From Treponema sp. (GTDB taxonomy: Bacteria > Spirochaetota > Spirochaetia > Treponematales > Breznakiellaceae): a stretch of DNA of 36,809 nucleotides. Shown here piece by piece: positions 28,823 through 36,809 of the stretch. A program made the position numbers and the translations under genes. A model generated the notes under the pieces. The model worked only from the letters and a program-made list of their open reading frames with translations. It did not search any database and was not told the DNA's origin. Where the stretch lies: assembly GCA_031283725.1 (NCBI GenBank), contig JAITBG010000157.1, positions 1-36,809 on the forward strand, in the 5' to 3' direction. Position 1 is the first letter of the stretch, and each line of letters starts with the position of its first letter.

Positions 28823-30574
28823 ATGAATAAAAGCAAATCGCCCCTGAGGATTTTCGCCTCCTATTACTGGCCCCATTTTAAGCTTTTTGCAGCGGATATG
28901 TTCGCAGCTTCTTTAATCGCCGCAGTAGATTTAGCCTTCCCCATGATGACCAAGTATACCATTGAGCATTTCCTGCCCAGGGGGTTGTTCAAGTTTTTTT
29001 TCGTCATGATCGCCGCCATGGGGATCATGTATCTGCTCCGTATGGCCTTTACCTATTTTATCACCTATTGGGGACACACCGTTGGGGTGTATCTTGAAGC
29101 GGATATGCGCCGGGACCTCTTTAGCCACCTTCAGAGGCTTCCCTTTTCTTTTTACGATAACCACCGCACAGGGCAAATCATGTCCCGGGTAACTACCGAC
29201 CTCTTTGATGTAACCGAGCTTGCCCACCATGGCCCGGAGGATCTGTTTATTTCTGTTATCACCTTTGTGGGTTCCATCATTCTGGTTTTTTCCATCCGTT
29301 GGGAAATGGCATTGGCACTGTTGGTTTTTGTACCCTTTATGATATTTCACATACTCCGGTCTCGGTCCAATATGATGAAGACCGCCCGGAAGGTAAAGGA
29401 ACGGACCGCTGAAATAAACGCCGATCTAGAATCGAGCATTTCCGGAGCCCGGATAGCTAAGGCTTTTACCAACGAATCCTATGAAACCATCAAATTCCGC
29501 GGGGGGAACGAAAATTATAAGACCGCCCGGAAATTTTACTATCGCTCCATGGCGAATTTTCAGAGCCGGCTGGATTTCCTGCTCCTCCATATACTCAACG
29601 TGGTGGTGATCGCCGCCGGAGGATTCCTGATCATGAAGGGCAGGATGACCTTGCCGGAACTTATTACCTGTAATCTTTTTGTGGCCGCATTCCTCCAGCC
29701 AATCTGGCGACTGCAAAATTTTGTGGAGCAGTACACCACCGGTATGGCCGGGTTTAGCCGTTTTTTAGAGATCATGCGGCTCCAAAGCGATATCATAGAT
29801 AAGGATGGCGCCGTGGCCCTGGATACGGTTCGCGGGGATATAGTATTTACCGATGTGAGTTTTTCCTACAATAACGATATTACGGTCCTGAGCCACATTA
29901 ATCTGACCATTCCGGCCGGGAAGACCATCGCCCTGGTGGGCCCCTCCAGCGGCGGCAAGACCACCCTCTGCCATCTCATCCCCCGGTTCTATGAAATTAG
30001 GGAGGGCAGTATTACTATTGATAGTACGGATATTCGTGATGTTACCCTGGAATCGCTGCGGCGTAATATCGGGATAGTCCAGCAGGATGTGTTTCTCTTT
30101 GCCGGAACCATCGGGGACAATATTAAATACGGCAGGCTCGACTCGTCTGACAGCGAGATGATTGAGGCCGCCAGGCGGGCGGATATCCACGATGATATCA
30201 TGAAACTTCCCGAGGGCTACGACAGCCTGGTGGGAGAACGGGGGGTCAAACTTTCCGGCGGCCAGAAACAGCGGGTCAGCATAGCCCGTATCTTCCTGAA
30301 AAACCCGCCTATCCTGATCCTGGACGAGGCGACCTCCGCGCTGGACACCGCCACGGAGCTGAAGATACAACGCGCCCTGGAGGAACTTTCCCGAGGCCGT
30401 ACCACCCTGGTCATCGCCCACCGGCTTTCCACCATCCGTGGGGCGGATTCAATTGTGGTGATCACCGACGACGGCATTCAGCAGCAGGGCTCCCACGAAG
30501 AGCTCCTGGCCCGGGGCGGGCTTTATGCAAAACTGTACGTAGCGCAGTTTACTACGACAAAACTGGGAGCTTAG
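28823..30574 (+). CDS. ABC exporter, MsbA/multidrug-type half transporter
   Basis: From ATG 28823 (AGGGAG at 28806-28811) the 583-residue protein has an N-terminal six-helix transmembrane domain (about 1-310), with the coupling helix region YLEADMRRDLFSHLQRLPFSFYD, and a C-terminal ATPase domain: Walker A ALVGPSSGGKTT, Q-loop NIGIVQQDVFLF, signature VKLSGGQKQRVSIAR and Walker B ILILDEATSALD with H-loop VIAHRLSTI. All catalytic residues are present. It probably works as a homodimer exporting lipid or a hydrophobic compound. The substrate is unknown. Confidence 0.9.
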   Translation: MNKSKSPLRIFASYYWPHFKLFAADMFAASLIAAVDLAFPMMTKYTIEHFLPRGLFKFFFVMIAAMGIMYLLRMAFTYFITYWGHTVGVYLEADMRRDLFSHLQRLPFSFYDNHRTGQIMSRVTTDLFDVTELAHHGPEDLFISVITFVGSIILVFSIRWEMALALLVFVPFMIFHILRSRSNMMKTARKVKERTAEINADLESSISGARIAKAFTNESYETIKFRGGNENYKTARKFYYRSMANFQSRLDFLLLHILNVVVIAAGGFLIMKGRMTLPELITCNLFVAAFLQPIWRLQNFVEQYTTGMAGFSRFLEIMRLQSDIIDKDGAVALDTVRGDIVFTDVSFSYNNDITVLSHINLTIPAGKTIALVGPSSGGKTTLCHLIPRFYEIREGSITIDSTDIRDVTLESLRRNIGIVQQDVFLFAGTIGDNIKYGRLDSSDSEMIEAARRADIHDDIMKLPEGYDSLVGERGVKLSGGQKQRVSIARIFLKNPPILILDEATSALDTATELKIQRALEELSRGRTTLVIAHRLSTIRGADSIVVITDDGIQQQGSHEELLARGGLYAKLYVAQFTTTKLGA

Positions 30575-30583
30575 TAACGCCCT

Positions 30584-31807
30584 TTAAAACCGCAGCCGGG
30601 CCTTAAGGGTACTGTTGAAGCGGCTCCCCATCTCAGCGCCTGGCGCCTGTCCCGGCGGGATGGGCCCGAATTCTCCGGGATCCCCTCCGGCATAACTTCT
30701 ATCCAGGGGAATGCGGCAGTTTAGGCTTACGGTAAAGCCCTGAAACAACTCATGCTCCGCCCCCAGGGTAGGCACAAAGGAGGAGTCTTCCAGTCCCGCC
30801 ATGCAGCCCAGGCTAAAATTGGTGTAATCGCTGTAACGGTACATTCCCTGGGCGTAGAAATAATGATTATGTGTAAAACCATTCGCTAGGGAAGTAGAAG
30901 AACTATCACCGGAGTAAAGATATTCAGCCAGAATATAGATTTTGCCGTCCCAAAAAGAATAGTCGGCCCCAAAGGAAACAGCGAGGCCGTCCTCTCCTGT
31001 CTGCTCATGGGGATCGTAGATATAGAGAGCCTCCGCCGCCAGACCCAGCACCAGGTCCCCCTTTGCGGAAAGGCCGAAGCGGTGAAGCCCGTCGGGGGTT
31101 TCCCCGCCGGGAGTGCTGCCGGCCATGCCGTCCTGGGGGGACTCAAACACATAAAGCCCCTGAACGCTCACACGGTCTCCGTGGTACTCCCCGGACAAAC
31201 CTGCCGGGATTCCTCTCCCGGTCTCATTAAAGGGGTCCCGGGATGCCGCGGTAAACCCCCGGATTTTTAGTCCGTCTATCGGATACAAAGCCAGGTCCGC
31301 CCCCAGTACCGCCCGAGGCCGGGCGTCGGGTTTTAGGGGGTTCCGCGGATTAAGAAAATCCATGGGCCCAAAGGCAAAGCCGTAACCAAAGGCCAGCCGC
31401 GTGAGCCCTCCCTGGAAATCCAGTTTTTCCCCGGAAATCTTAAAATAAAGCCGTTCCAGCTCCAGGGCGGCGGCATAGTTTTCCCCTCCCACAAAGGCAG
31501 TAGGAGTAAGCCCTGGAAAAGCAGCTGTATTCGCCGTACCCAGACAAGCGGCATCCCGGGCATAAGTCCCTGAAGCGGCAATAAAATTTAAAGCCCCATA
31601 AAAAGCTGCCTCATTCCAGACCTTCGCCTGCATGCGCAGATTGAAGAATTCCTCCAGGCCGTAACTAAACGAGGAACTATCCCCGGCACCGGCGCCCATG
31701 GTAAAGGTGCTGTCCAACAGCCCGGAAAACTCCAAGCCGTCGGCAAATGCAAAGGACCCTGCCAATAGTATACTTAAAGCCGCTGATACAAGAAAATTTC
31801 CTCGCAT
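30584..31807 (-). CDS. Outer-membrane beta-barrel protein of the envelope operon
   Basis: The signal peptide MRGNFLVSAALSILLAGSFAFA is followed by alternating hydrophobic/polar strands rich in Gly, Tyr, Phe and Ala, and the chain ends in phenylalanine (LKARLRF), the usual C-terminal signal for barrel assembly. The segment LTRLAFGYGFAFGPMDFLNP and NPRNPLKPDARPR recalls barrels found next to LolA-like proteins and MMPL or FtsX-type transporters in other bacteria (by memory, not searched). It is last in the five-gene operon, seven bases after the LolA-like gene, and would be the outer-membrane end of the system. Confidence 0.75.
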   Translation of the reverse strand: MRGNFLVSAALSILLAGSFAFADGLEFSGLLDSTFTMGAGAGDSSSFSYGLEEFFNLRMQAKVWNEAAFYGALNFIAASGTYARDAACLGTANTAAFPGLTPTAFVGGENYAAALELERLYFKISGEKLDFQGGLTRLAFGYGFAFGPMDFLNPRNPLKPDARPRAVLGADLALYPIDGLKIRGFTAASRDPFNETGRGIPAGLSGEYHGDRVSVQGLYVFESPQDGMAGSTPGGETPDGLHRFGLSAKGDLVLGLAAEALYIYDPHEQTGEDGLAVSFGADYSFWDGKIYILAEYLYSGDSSSTSLANGFTHNHYFYAQGMYRYSDYTNFSLGCMAGLEDSSFVPTLGAEHELFQGFTVSLNCRIPLDRSYAGGDPGEFGPIPPGQAPGAEMGSRFNSTLKARLRF

Positions 31808-31813
31808 AAAATC

Positions 31814-32557
31814 CTACCGTTCCAAATTCCGCTGACTAAAAACAGAATCCGCAATGGGCTGATCCATGACCACGTTCCGCATGATCATCGTAGTTTTACT
31901 GCCCTTACGTAACAAGTCCCTGATTTCAATTTCTACCGGGAAACGGCGGCCTCCAAAGGTATCAACCCTATTTAGATTGTATTCCTTGAGCTTAGCGCCG
32001 GAGAGGGCAAAAAGTTCGTAGTGCAGACAGTCCCCGGTTTCCTTATCGATCCAGAGCTTTTGCTTAGGGTAGCTTTCGGTCCGCTTTTTTGCGGTTAAGT
32101 CTAAAATCCAGCAATCCCGGCCTGCCCAGGTTGCCGAACCCCCAAGGGAAGGATCATAACGGGCCGATAATTTTTCATTTTCGATGGTATCCTCGTAGGA
32201 CATATCGGAACCCATCATACTTTCTTTCAGCATGTGGCCGGAAATAAGCATGACCTCCTCGGTATCCGGGGAATATACATAGAGCCGTCCGCTCTTTTTA
32301 AGGTACTTGGTCCCTCGGTCCTCGGAATTGGTAAACTCAATAAAGCTGTCGGAATTTTCCCGGGCCCAGGCCTTCATGTTTTTCACAAAACGCCGATTCT
32401 GGTACTCAATGATCATCTCCCCATCGTACTGGATAGTGGAATAAATCTCATTATCATCCACCCGCTGTAACAACTCCGCCGCTGATGGTGCCTGTGCGGA
32501 CATCACCGCCGATACCAACACAGTCAACATAGCTGTCAATACTTTCGTTTTCATCAT
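31814..32557 (-). CDS. LolA-like periplasmic protein (outer-membrane lipoprotein-sorting type)
   Basis: The product starts MMKTKVLTAMLTVLVSAVMS-AQA, a signal peptide, and continues as a LolA-like half-barrel: SAAELLQRVDDNEIYSTIQY, then MKAWARENSDSFIEFTN, LYVYSPDTEEVMLISGHML, KLWIDKETGDCLHYELF and FPVEIEIRD. These match the 'outer membrane lipoprotein-sorting protein' family (Pfam LolA-like) rather than classical LolA. Such proteins ferry lipid-like cargo across the periplasm. AGGAG lies four bases before ATG 32557 and seven before ATG 32554, so either may be used. The track start at 32584 is rejected because it lies before the ribosome site. Its position between permeases and barrel fits a shuttle. 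Confidence 0.8.
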   Translation of the reverse strand: MMKTKVLTAMLTVLVSAVMSAQAPSAAELLQRVDDNEIYSTIQYDGEMIIEYQNRRFVKNMKAWARENSDSFIEFTNSEDRGTKYLKKSGRLYVYSPDTEEVMLISGHMLKESMMGSDMSYEDTIENEKLSARYDPSLGGSATWAGRDCWILDLTAKKRTESYPKQKLWIDKETGDCLHYELFALSGAKLKEYNLNRVDTFGGRRFPVEIEIRDLLRKGSKTTMIMRNVVMDQPIADSVFSQRNLER

Positions 32558-32595
32558 AACTCTCCTAAGGCGGCTTACCGCCAATGATTGAGGCG

Positions 32596-33897
32596 CTAGC
32601 GCCGCAACGCTTCCACCGGCTCCACAAACGCGCTTTTCAGACTGGGGATTAGCGTACAGATTGACGCTGTCACCACACCGAAGATAAAGCCCTGTAGTAG
32701 AATTGCCGGATCGAAGGCAAAGATAATCGTACCCGCCACGGGGAATTCTTTGAAGCCGCCGCCCATCATGGCGTTAAAGTCGATGGGGAAGAAAGAAAGA
32801 ATAAAAGTGCTTATACCCCCGACAAGGCAGCCCGCCAATGATCCGAGGACGCTGAGAAACACCGCCTCGAAGAAAAAGACCCGGACGATCTCGGCGCGGG
32901 TCATCCCCAGGCTTCCCATCATACCGATTTCCTTAACCCGCTCGTGGATGATCATTACCACCGTGTTGACGATGAGAAAACTCGCCACGATGAGGAACGT
33001 CAGGGCTACCACCATCATGATCATCATGCTTTGCTGCATGATGGCTACAAAATAATTATCCCGCCAATCCTGAACAACGATCTCTTCTCCCAGAAGTGTC
33101 CTGACCTCTCGCGCAATGGCCCGGCTTTGGGAAGAATCATCGCCATAGATAAAAAGCTGCTGGGTTCCCTCCCCCAGGACCAGGAGACGCTGGAGCCGGT
33201 TAAAATCCACGATAATGGCGTCTTCATCGTATTTAAGGTAATCGAATTTAAAGATCCCGGTGATGACCGGACTCCACATCTTGTCGGAAAATTGGGCGGA
33301 TATGGTTTTCAGGGGAACACGGTCGCCGATCTTGAATCCCGCCTTTTCGGCCATCCTTACTCCGACGGCACATTCGTTGCTGTCGAATTCGGGAAAACGG
33401 CCTTCCACAAGGCCGCTCGTCCGGTCGGTAAGGTTGAAGTTATTCAGCGCCAGTTCCTCGTTTACTTTAATGCCCCACAGGAGTGCATGTTTGATGGTAC
33501 TGTCTTCGAGGGTGGCAATGGTCGTGATCCGGGGAAGCGCCGCCTTTACCCCGGGAATACCGCAGGCGCGGCTTTCCAATTCGGTAACAGAAATTACATC
33601 TCCGTTGTTTTCACCATCCCCAGCGGGATAACTGATGGGAAACTGAACCGGTAAATATTCTTTCTCCATTTCGTATTCGGCGGATACCACATTCACATGC
33701 CCCGTGTCAAACACCCGAACCACTTCTTCCATATTGTTGATCATGCCCGCCATCATGGCCTGCATAAAAACTAAAAAAAATACCGCAATGGCCACGGCGG
33801 AGATACAAAAAATCGTCCTCCTCATATTCCGCCAGATATTCCGATACGCGATGGTTACCAGGGCAAAAAACCCGCCCCATTTGGTATTGTTTTCCAT
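32596..33897 (-). CDS. FtsX/MacB-type ABC permease (LolC/E-like), 433 aa
   Basis: Architecture of the MacB/LolCE group: one N-terminal membrane helix (TIFCISAVAIAVFFLVFMQAMMAGM), a large periplasmic domain (about 50-280), then three C-terminal helices with IHERVKEIGMMGSLGMTRAEIVRVFFFEA, the cytoplasmic coupling segment. These permeases drive extraction of lipoproteins or lipids from the outer leaflet by mechanotransmission rather than import. It follows the larger permease after 14 bases. Confidence 0.88.
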   Translation of the reverse strand: MENNTKWGGFFALVTIAYRNIWRNMRRTIFCISAVAIAVFFLVFMQAMMAGMINNMEEVVRVFDTGHVNVVSAEYEMEKEYLPVQFPISYPAGDGENNGDVISVTELESRACGIPGVKAALPRITTIATLEDSTIKHALLWGIKVNEELALNNFNLTDRTSGLVEGRFPEFDSNECAVGVRMAEKAGFKIGDRVPLKTISAQFSDKMWSPVITGIFKFDYLKYDEDAIIVDFNRLQRLLVLGEGTQQLFIYGDDSSQSRAIAREVRTLLGEEIVVQDWRDNYFVAIMQQSMMIMMVVALTFLIVASFLIVNTVVMIIHERVKEIGMMGSLGMTRAEIVRVFFFEAVFLSVLGSLAGCLVGGISTFILSFFPIDFNAMMGGGFKEFPVAGTIIFAFDPAILLQGFIFGVVTASICTLIPSLKSAFVEPVEALRR

Positions 33898-33911
33898 AAT
33901 AGTTCCCCCTC

Positions 33912-35639
33912 CTATTCAAAACGCAGGCTTTCGGTGACCGGCATCTTTAGGGCGCGCCGGGTGGGGAAGAAGGCCATGCAGGCCGCCAGAACCGTGGCGA
34001 TGATTCCGGAACCGAAAATGACCGGAATGTTCCATGCCGACCGGAAAATGCCGGTAACCCGGTAGCCTATGTCGCCCCCCATGGTTTCGGTCATGGCGGT
34101 AAAGTCTATGCCGTACTTGACCATGGGGATATTGATAAGACAGCCCAGGATGATGCCGAAAACCGATCCGAAGAATCCTACCATCCCCGCCTCGATCATA
34201 TAGGTCATGATCAACTGGCCGTCGGTCATGCCCATGGCCCGCATCATGCCGGTTTCTTTGGTCCGTTCCAGAATGGCCAGAAGCATGGTATTGGCAATAC
34301 ATAAGAAGGAAAGGATGAAGAGGATGATCACCATGATTCGCGTCGAAACATTGTCCCCTTTGGAGGCTCCCAGATAATCTTGTACATAACCCTGCCAGGG
34401 GAAAATATCCTGTCCCGGCGGAAGAGTATAGCCTGTTCCGGCAAGAGCAGCCTTGATCGTCCCGGGACTTTCCGCCTTGCCGGGAACCGCCGAATCTTCG
34501 GCGTCCTTTATCCTGATTAGCAGTTCTGTCACATGGCCTTCCAGCATAAGCCCCGTGTCGTCCTGCAGCACATCCAGGGGAATCCACGCGGTGTTGTTGT
34601 TGGTTTTGGGATTGGGGGAATTGACCAGCCCCACCACCACCGCTGAGATCAACTGATTCACATGACGTATGGCCCCTGCGTAATCCACCCGGACCATGGC
34701 GGTCAAAACCTGCGCCTGTAAAGCCTCGTTGCCGGAGATAAGATACCAGGTTTCGGTAAGATCGTCAAATTGATAGGCCATGTAAAACAGCGCCAATTCG
34801 TCGGCGCTTAATACCGGGGCAAGGTCCATGTCGAATTTGTTCTTCCGTACCGACTCGGGGGCCGCCTTAATATCAATCACCGTGGAGATCCGCACGTTCA
34901 TCCGTCCCGTATCAGCGAGAAGTTTCCAGTACCGGTCCATATCCGCCTGGGGGATATTTTTTTTCAAAACCCATCGTTCCTTCCCCGGCAGAGGCGCTTC
35001 TTCTTTCGGCGCAAACGCACCACCGCTTTTCACCGGAGCGGCTTCGTAAAGATTTTCCACGAAGCCCCTATCCTCCGGAAGAAGAACGGCGAGAATATCC
35101 TCATCCAGTTCATTTCGAGTGGGACGCCGGGGAATTCCCACTTTGAGTTTATCCGCGGTTATCGCCCCCAGAACAATTTCGAAAGCGCTGTTTCTGATAT
35201 ACCGCCCGGACTCGATGTAATCCGCGTAACGGAGGACCCGGATCTCCGAGGCAGGATCGCAGCCTATAAATTCCATGGGTGCCGAAGCGGTTTCGGAATA
35301 AAGGGTCCCGCTGAATACAAACCGAGGGGCGCTGTTAAAGCCCGCCTTGCCCAGAGCGGCGGCGCTTTGTTCCCAGTTTTCAAAATTTTCATACATTGGA
35401 AGATCGTCTTTTTTATCGTAATACGCGCCGGTCTGGAGTTTCGCCGCGCCGGTTTCAAAATTGGCGATATTTCGCAGGGAATCAATATTCATCCCCAAAA
35501 GCCAGCCGTCCGCCGCAACATACACGGTTACGCTGATCGTTACCGCCGCAATGGTGAGGATGCTTTTCATCTTATGCCGCGCCAGGTTGCGGAAGGCCAT
35601 GCGTTTTAATTCAACCACGGCGGAAAATGTACCGGTCAT
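33912..35639 (-). CDS. FtsX/MacB-type ABC permease, 575 aa with enlarged periplasmic domain
   Basis: Same fold order as its neighbour: N-terminal helix (SILTIAAVTISVTVYVAADG), a long periplasmic region (about 45-420, unusually large), and three C-terminal helices with AILERTKETGMMRAMGMTDGQLIMTYMIEAG. With the 433-residue permease it should form a heterodimer around the LolD-like ATPase. The gene start overlaps the ATPase stop by ATGA. Confidence 0.88.
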   Translation of the reverse strand: MTGTFSAVVELKRMAFRNLARHKMKSILTIAAVTISVTVYVAADGWLLGMNIDSLRNIANFETGAAKLQTGAYYDKKDDLPMYENFENWEQSAAALGKAGFNSAPRFVFSGTLYSETASAPMEFIGCDPASEIRVLRYADYIESGRYIRNSAFEIVLGAITADKLKVGIPRRPTRNELDEDILAVLLPEDRGFVENLYEAAPVKSGGAFAPKEEAPLPGKERWVLKKNIPQADMDRYWKLLADTGRMNVRISTVIDIKAAPESVRKNKFDMDLAPVLSADELALFYMAYQFDDLTETWYLISGNEALQAQVLTAMVRVDYAGAIRHVNQLISAVVVGLVNSPNPKTNNNTAWIPLDVLQDDTGLMLEGHVTELLIRIKDAEDSAVPGKAESPGTIKAALAGTGYTLPPGQDIFPWQGYVQDYLGASKGDNVSTRIMVIILFILSFLCIANTMLLAILERTKETGMMRAMGMTDGQLIMTYMIEAGMVGFFGSVFGIILGCLINIPMVKYGIDFTAMTETMGGDIGYRVTGIFRSAWNIPVIFGSGIIATVLAACMAFFPTRRALKMPVTESLRFE

Positions 35640-36322
35640 TCTTTCACCTCGTCCCTTTCGATCATGCCGTCGCGGATATGGACGATCCGGCGGGCGTGAT
35701 CCATGACCATCTGATCATGGGTAGAAAATATGAAGGTGGTTCCCTCGGTTTTATTCAGGACCAGCATCAGTTCCAGAATTTCCCGGCCAATTTTTGAATC
35801 CAGGTTTGCCGTGGGTTCATCCGCCAGGATCAGCGCGGGTTTCTTCACCAAGGCCCGGGCGATGGCCACCCGCTGCTGCTGGCCCCCGGACATCTCCTTG
35901 GGCCGCCGCTTTTCCATACCCTCCAGCCCCACCTGTTTCAGCATCTGTCCCGTCCGCTCCCGGATTTCCCTTTTGTCCACTCCCAGGAGCGTGAGGGGGA
36001 AACCGATATTTTCCTCTATCGACAATACGGGAATCAAGTTGTACGCCTGAAAAATAAAACCGATGTTGTACCTTCTGAGAAGTGCAAGCTGTTTTTTGGA
36101 AAGGTTCGCCACGTCCTGCCCTCCGATAACCATGGTCCCCCCGGTGAGGGTATCTAGGCAGCCCATTAAATGGAGAAATGTTGACTTCCCGCTTCCCGAA
36201 GGCCCGGCAATGGCGGCAAACTCCCCGCCTTCAAAACTTAAATTCACTCCCCGCAGGGCATGAACCGTCTGGCCGTTCAACCCGTAATCTTTCACCACAT
36301 TTTCCGCTTTTACTACCGTCAT
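35636..36322 (-). CDS. LolD/MacB-type ABC ATPase
   Basis: From ATG 36322 (GGAGG upstream at the right distance) the product is 228 residues: Walker A IAGPSGSGKSTFLHLMGCLD, Q-loop NIGFIFQAYNLIPVLSIEEN, signature MSGGQQQRVAIARAL, Walker B LILADEPTANLDS and H-loop STHDQ. This is the LolD/MacB/FtsE group that works with FtsX-type permeases. It is the first gene of the five-gene operon. The track start at 36352 lies before the ribosome site and is rejected. Confidence 0.92.
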   Translation of the reverse strand: MTVVKAENVVKDYGLNGQTVHALRGVNLSFEGGEFAAIAGPSGSGKSTFLHLMGCLDTLTGGTMVIGGQDVANLSKKQLALLRRYNIGFIFQAYNLIPVLSIEENIGFPLTLLGVDKREIRERTGQMLKQVGLEGMEKRRPKEMSGGQQQRVAIARALVKKPALILADEPTANLDSKIGREILELMLVLNKTEGTTFIFSTHDQMVMDHARRIVHIRDGMIERDEVKE

Positions 36323-36354
36323 ATAGGTCCTCCTTATGTCATGGGATGCCATAT

Positions 36355-36404
36355 TTGTACTATTTATCTAGTACAATCATAAATAAACTAGTACAATATG
36401 TCAA
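36355..36404 (-). promoter_or_regulatory. Promoter of the envelope operon with overlapping palindromic operator
   Basis: On the minus strand TTGACA (36399-36404) and TATGAT (36376-36381) are separated by 17 bases, nearly consensus. The palindrome TTGTACT-N8-AGTACAA (36355-36376) overlaps the -10 and the start point, and a second copy of its half-site, CTAGTACAA (plus strand 36388-36396), lies in the spacer 20 bases away. This layout is typical of repression by a dimeric regulator such as TetR or MarR types. No such gene is in the window. Confidence 0.75.
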
Positions 36405-36479
36405 GTGTAATTTGTAAAAAAGTGGTTTTTTTGTTTTTGAAAATTTTTCACCGTTTGGGTGTATTTCGTTCGGTTTTAT

Positions 36480-36578
36480 ATGGCAATAATTAGATTACAT
36501 AAGAAACCGATACAGGTTCAAGGACAGATTATTGAAAATTTATTTAAAAATAATTTAAAAAAAGCCCTTTCTACATGA
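36480..36578 (+). CDS. Possible small protein, 32 aa
   Basis: ATG 36480 opens a frame ending at TGA 36578 that encodes a short basic peptide (begins MAIIRLHKKPIQ, ends NNLKKALST), with a possible amphipathic helix in its second half. A strong terminator begins one base after the stop. No good ribosome site or promoter is visible, so it may instead be an untranslated transcript or chance. It is too short for the ORF track. Confidence 0.25.
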   Translation: MAIIRLHKKPIQVQGQIIENLFKNNLKKALST

Positions 36579-36579
36579 A

Positions 36580-36613
36580 AACGCCGGAATCGATGAGAGC
36601 CCGGCGTTTTTTT
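36580..36613 (+). terminator. Strong rho-independent terminator
   Basis: AACGCCGG and CCGGCGTT form a perfect 8-bp stem (13-base loop) followed by seven T residues in total. On the minus strand only four T residues follow, so it works mainly for plus-strand transcription. No recognised gene lies upstream on this strand for several kilobases except the possible 32-aa ORF. Confidence 0.85.
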
Positions 36614-36692
36614 ACGGCGTTAAACTAAATCACAATAACCGGTGATGAATGGCAGCGGTCATCACTATGACTATAATTTTTGAAAATTGACA

Positions 36693-36809
36693 ATCGAGTA
36701 GGAGGCTACCCATTAACTGAGTAGCCGTCCTCTCACACCACCGTGCGTACCGTTCGGTACACGGCGGTTCAATAGGTAGGGATAAGGGCTTGTATCTTCA
36801 GCATCCGCC
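36693..36809 (-). mobile_element. Group II intron, 3' end (domains V and VI), truncated by the window edge
   Basis: Read on the minus strand, a domain V-like hairpin CCGCCGTGTACC-GAAC-GGTACGCACGGTGG (written as two short arms) is followed by GTGTGAGAGGACGG and a domain VI-like stem GGCTACTCAGTTAATGGGTAGCC with an unpaired A region, ending CTACTCGAT at 36693. This is the familiar 3' end of bacterial group II introns. The reverse transcriptase ORF and 5' end would lie beyond the window. The 3' exon starts TGTCAATTTTC. Confidence 0.7.

Overview
The window looks like chromosome of a termite-gut treponeme. A catechol meta-cleavage operon sits beside a spirochaete-type hexokinase, a flotillin, a diguanylate cyclase and a sugar ABC importer in moderately GC-rich DNA. 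Meta-cleavage genes in an 'anaerobic' Treponema are, to my recollection, published for Treponema primitia. That organism or a close relative is my best guess, by recognition and not by a search.

Layout. 1-650: a truncated minus-strand gene whose upstream region carries an array of eight 21-bp palindromic repeats. 649-1491: a diverged MEMO/AmmeMemoRadiSam B protein. 1536-6450: meta-cleavage operon (hydrolase, hydratase, acylating acetaldehyde dehydrogenase, aldolase, frameshifted 2Fe-2S ferredoxin, catechol 2,3-dioxygenase). It would convert catechol plus O2 to pyruvate and acetyl-CoA by the hydrolytic branch only. 6456-8705 (minus): hexokinase and a PhnP-like metallo-hydrolase. 8782-16306: ribulokinase-like kinase, RpiR regulator and a four-gene monosaccharide ABC importer, with two long perfect palindromes as candidate operators. 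16338-18110 (minus): glutamine-dependent NAD synthetase.

18111-18660 is a decayed stretch with an IS3-type transposase remnant. It is followed by a HigA-like HTH protein fused to a histone-H1-like tail (18713-19255) and a GAF-PAS-GGDEF cyclase whose 5' end is frameshifted. 20917-28285 holds an acyl-CoA synthetase, aspS, a pair of half-size chromate-transporter-family genes, floA, a membrane-anchored unknown and a GntR/FCD regulator. Flavodoxin (minus) and an ABC exporter (plus) follow.

30584-36322 (minus) is a five-gene envelope operon: LolD-like ATPase, two FtsX/MacB-type permeases, a LolA-like periplasmic protein and an outer-membrane beta-barrel. It is driven by a near-consensus promoter overlapped by a palindromic operator. 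I read it as a trans-envelope lipid or lipoprotein trafficking system, and it is the best candidate here for an under-described system. The right edge holds a possible 32-aa gene with a strong terminator and the 3' end of a group II intron on the minus strand.

No rRNA, tRNA or CRISPR was seen. All functional calls come from motif recognition by eye; no database search was run.
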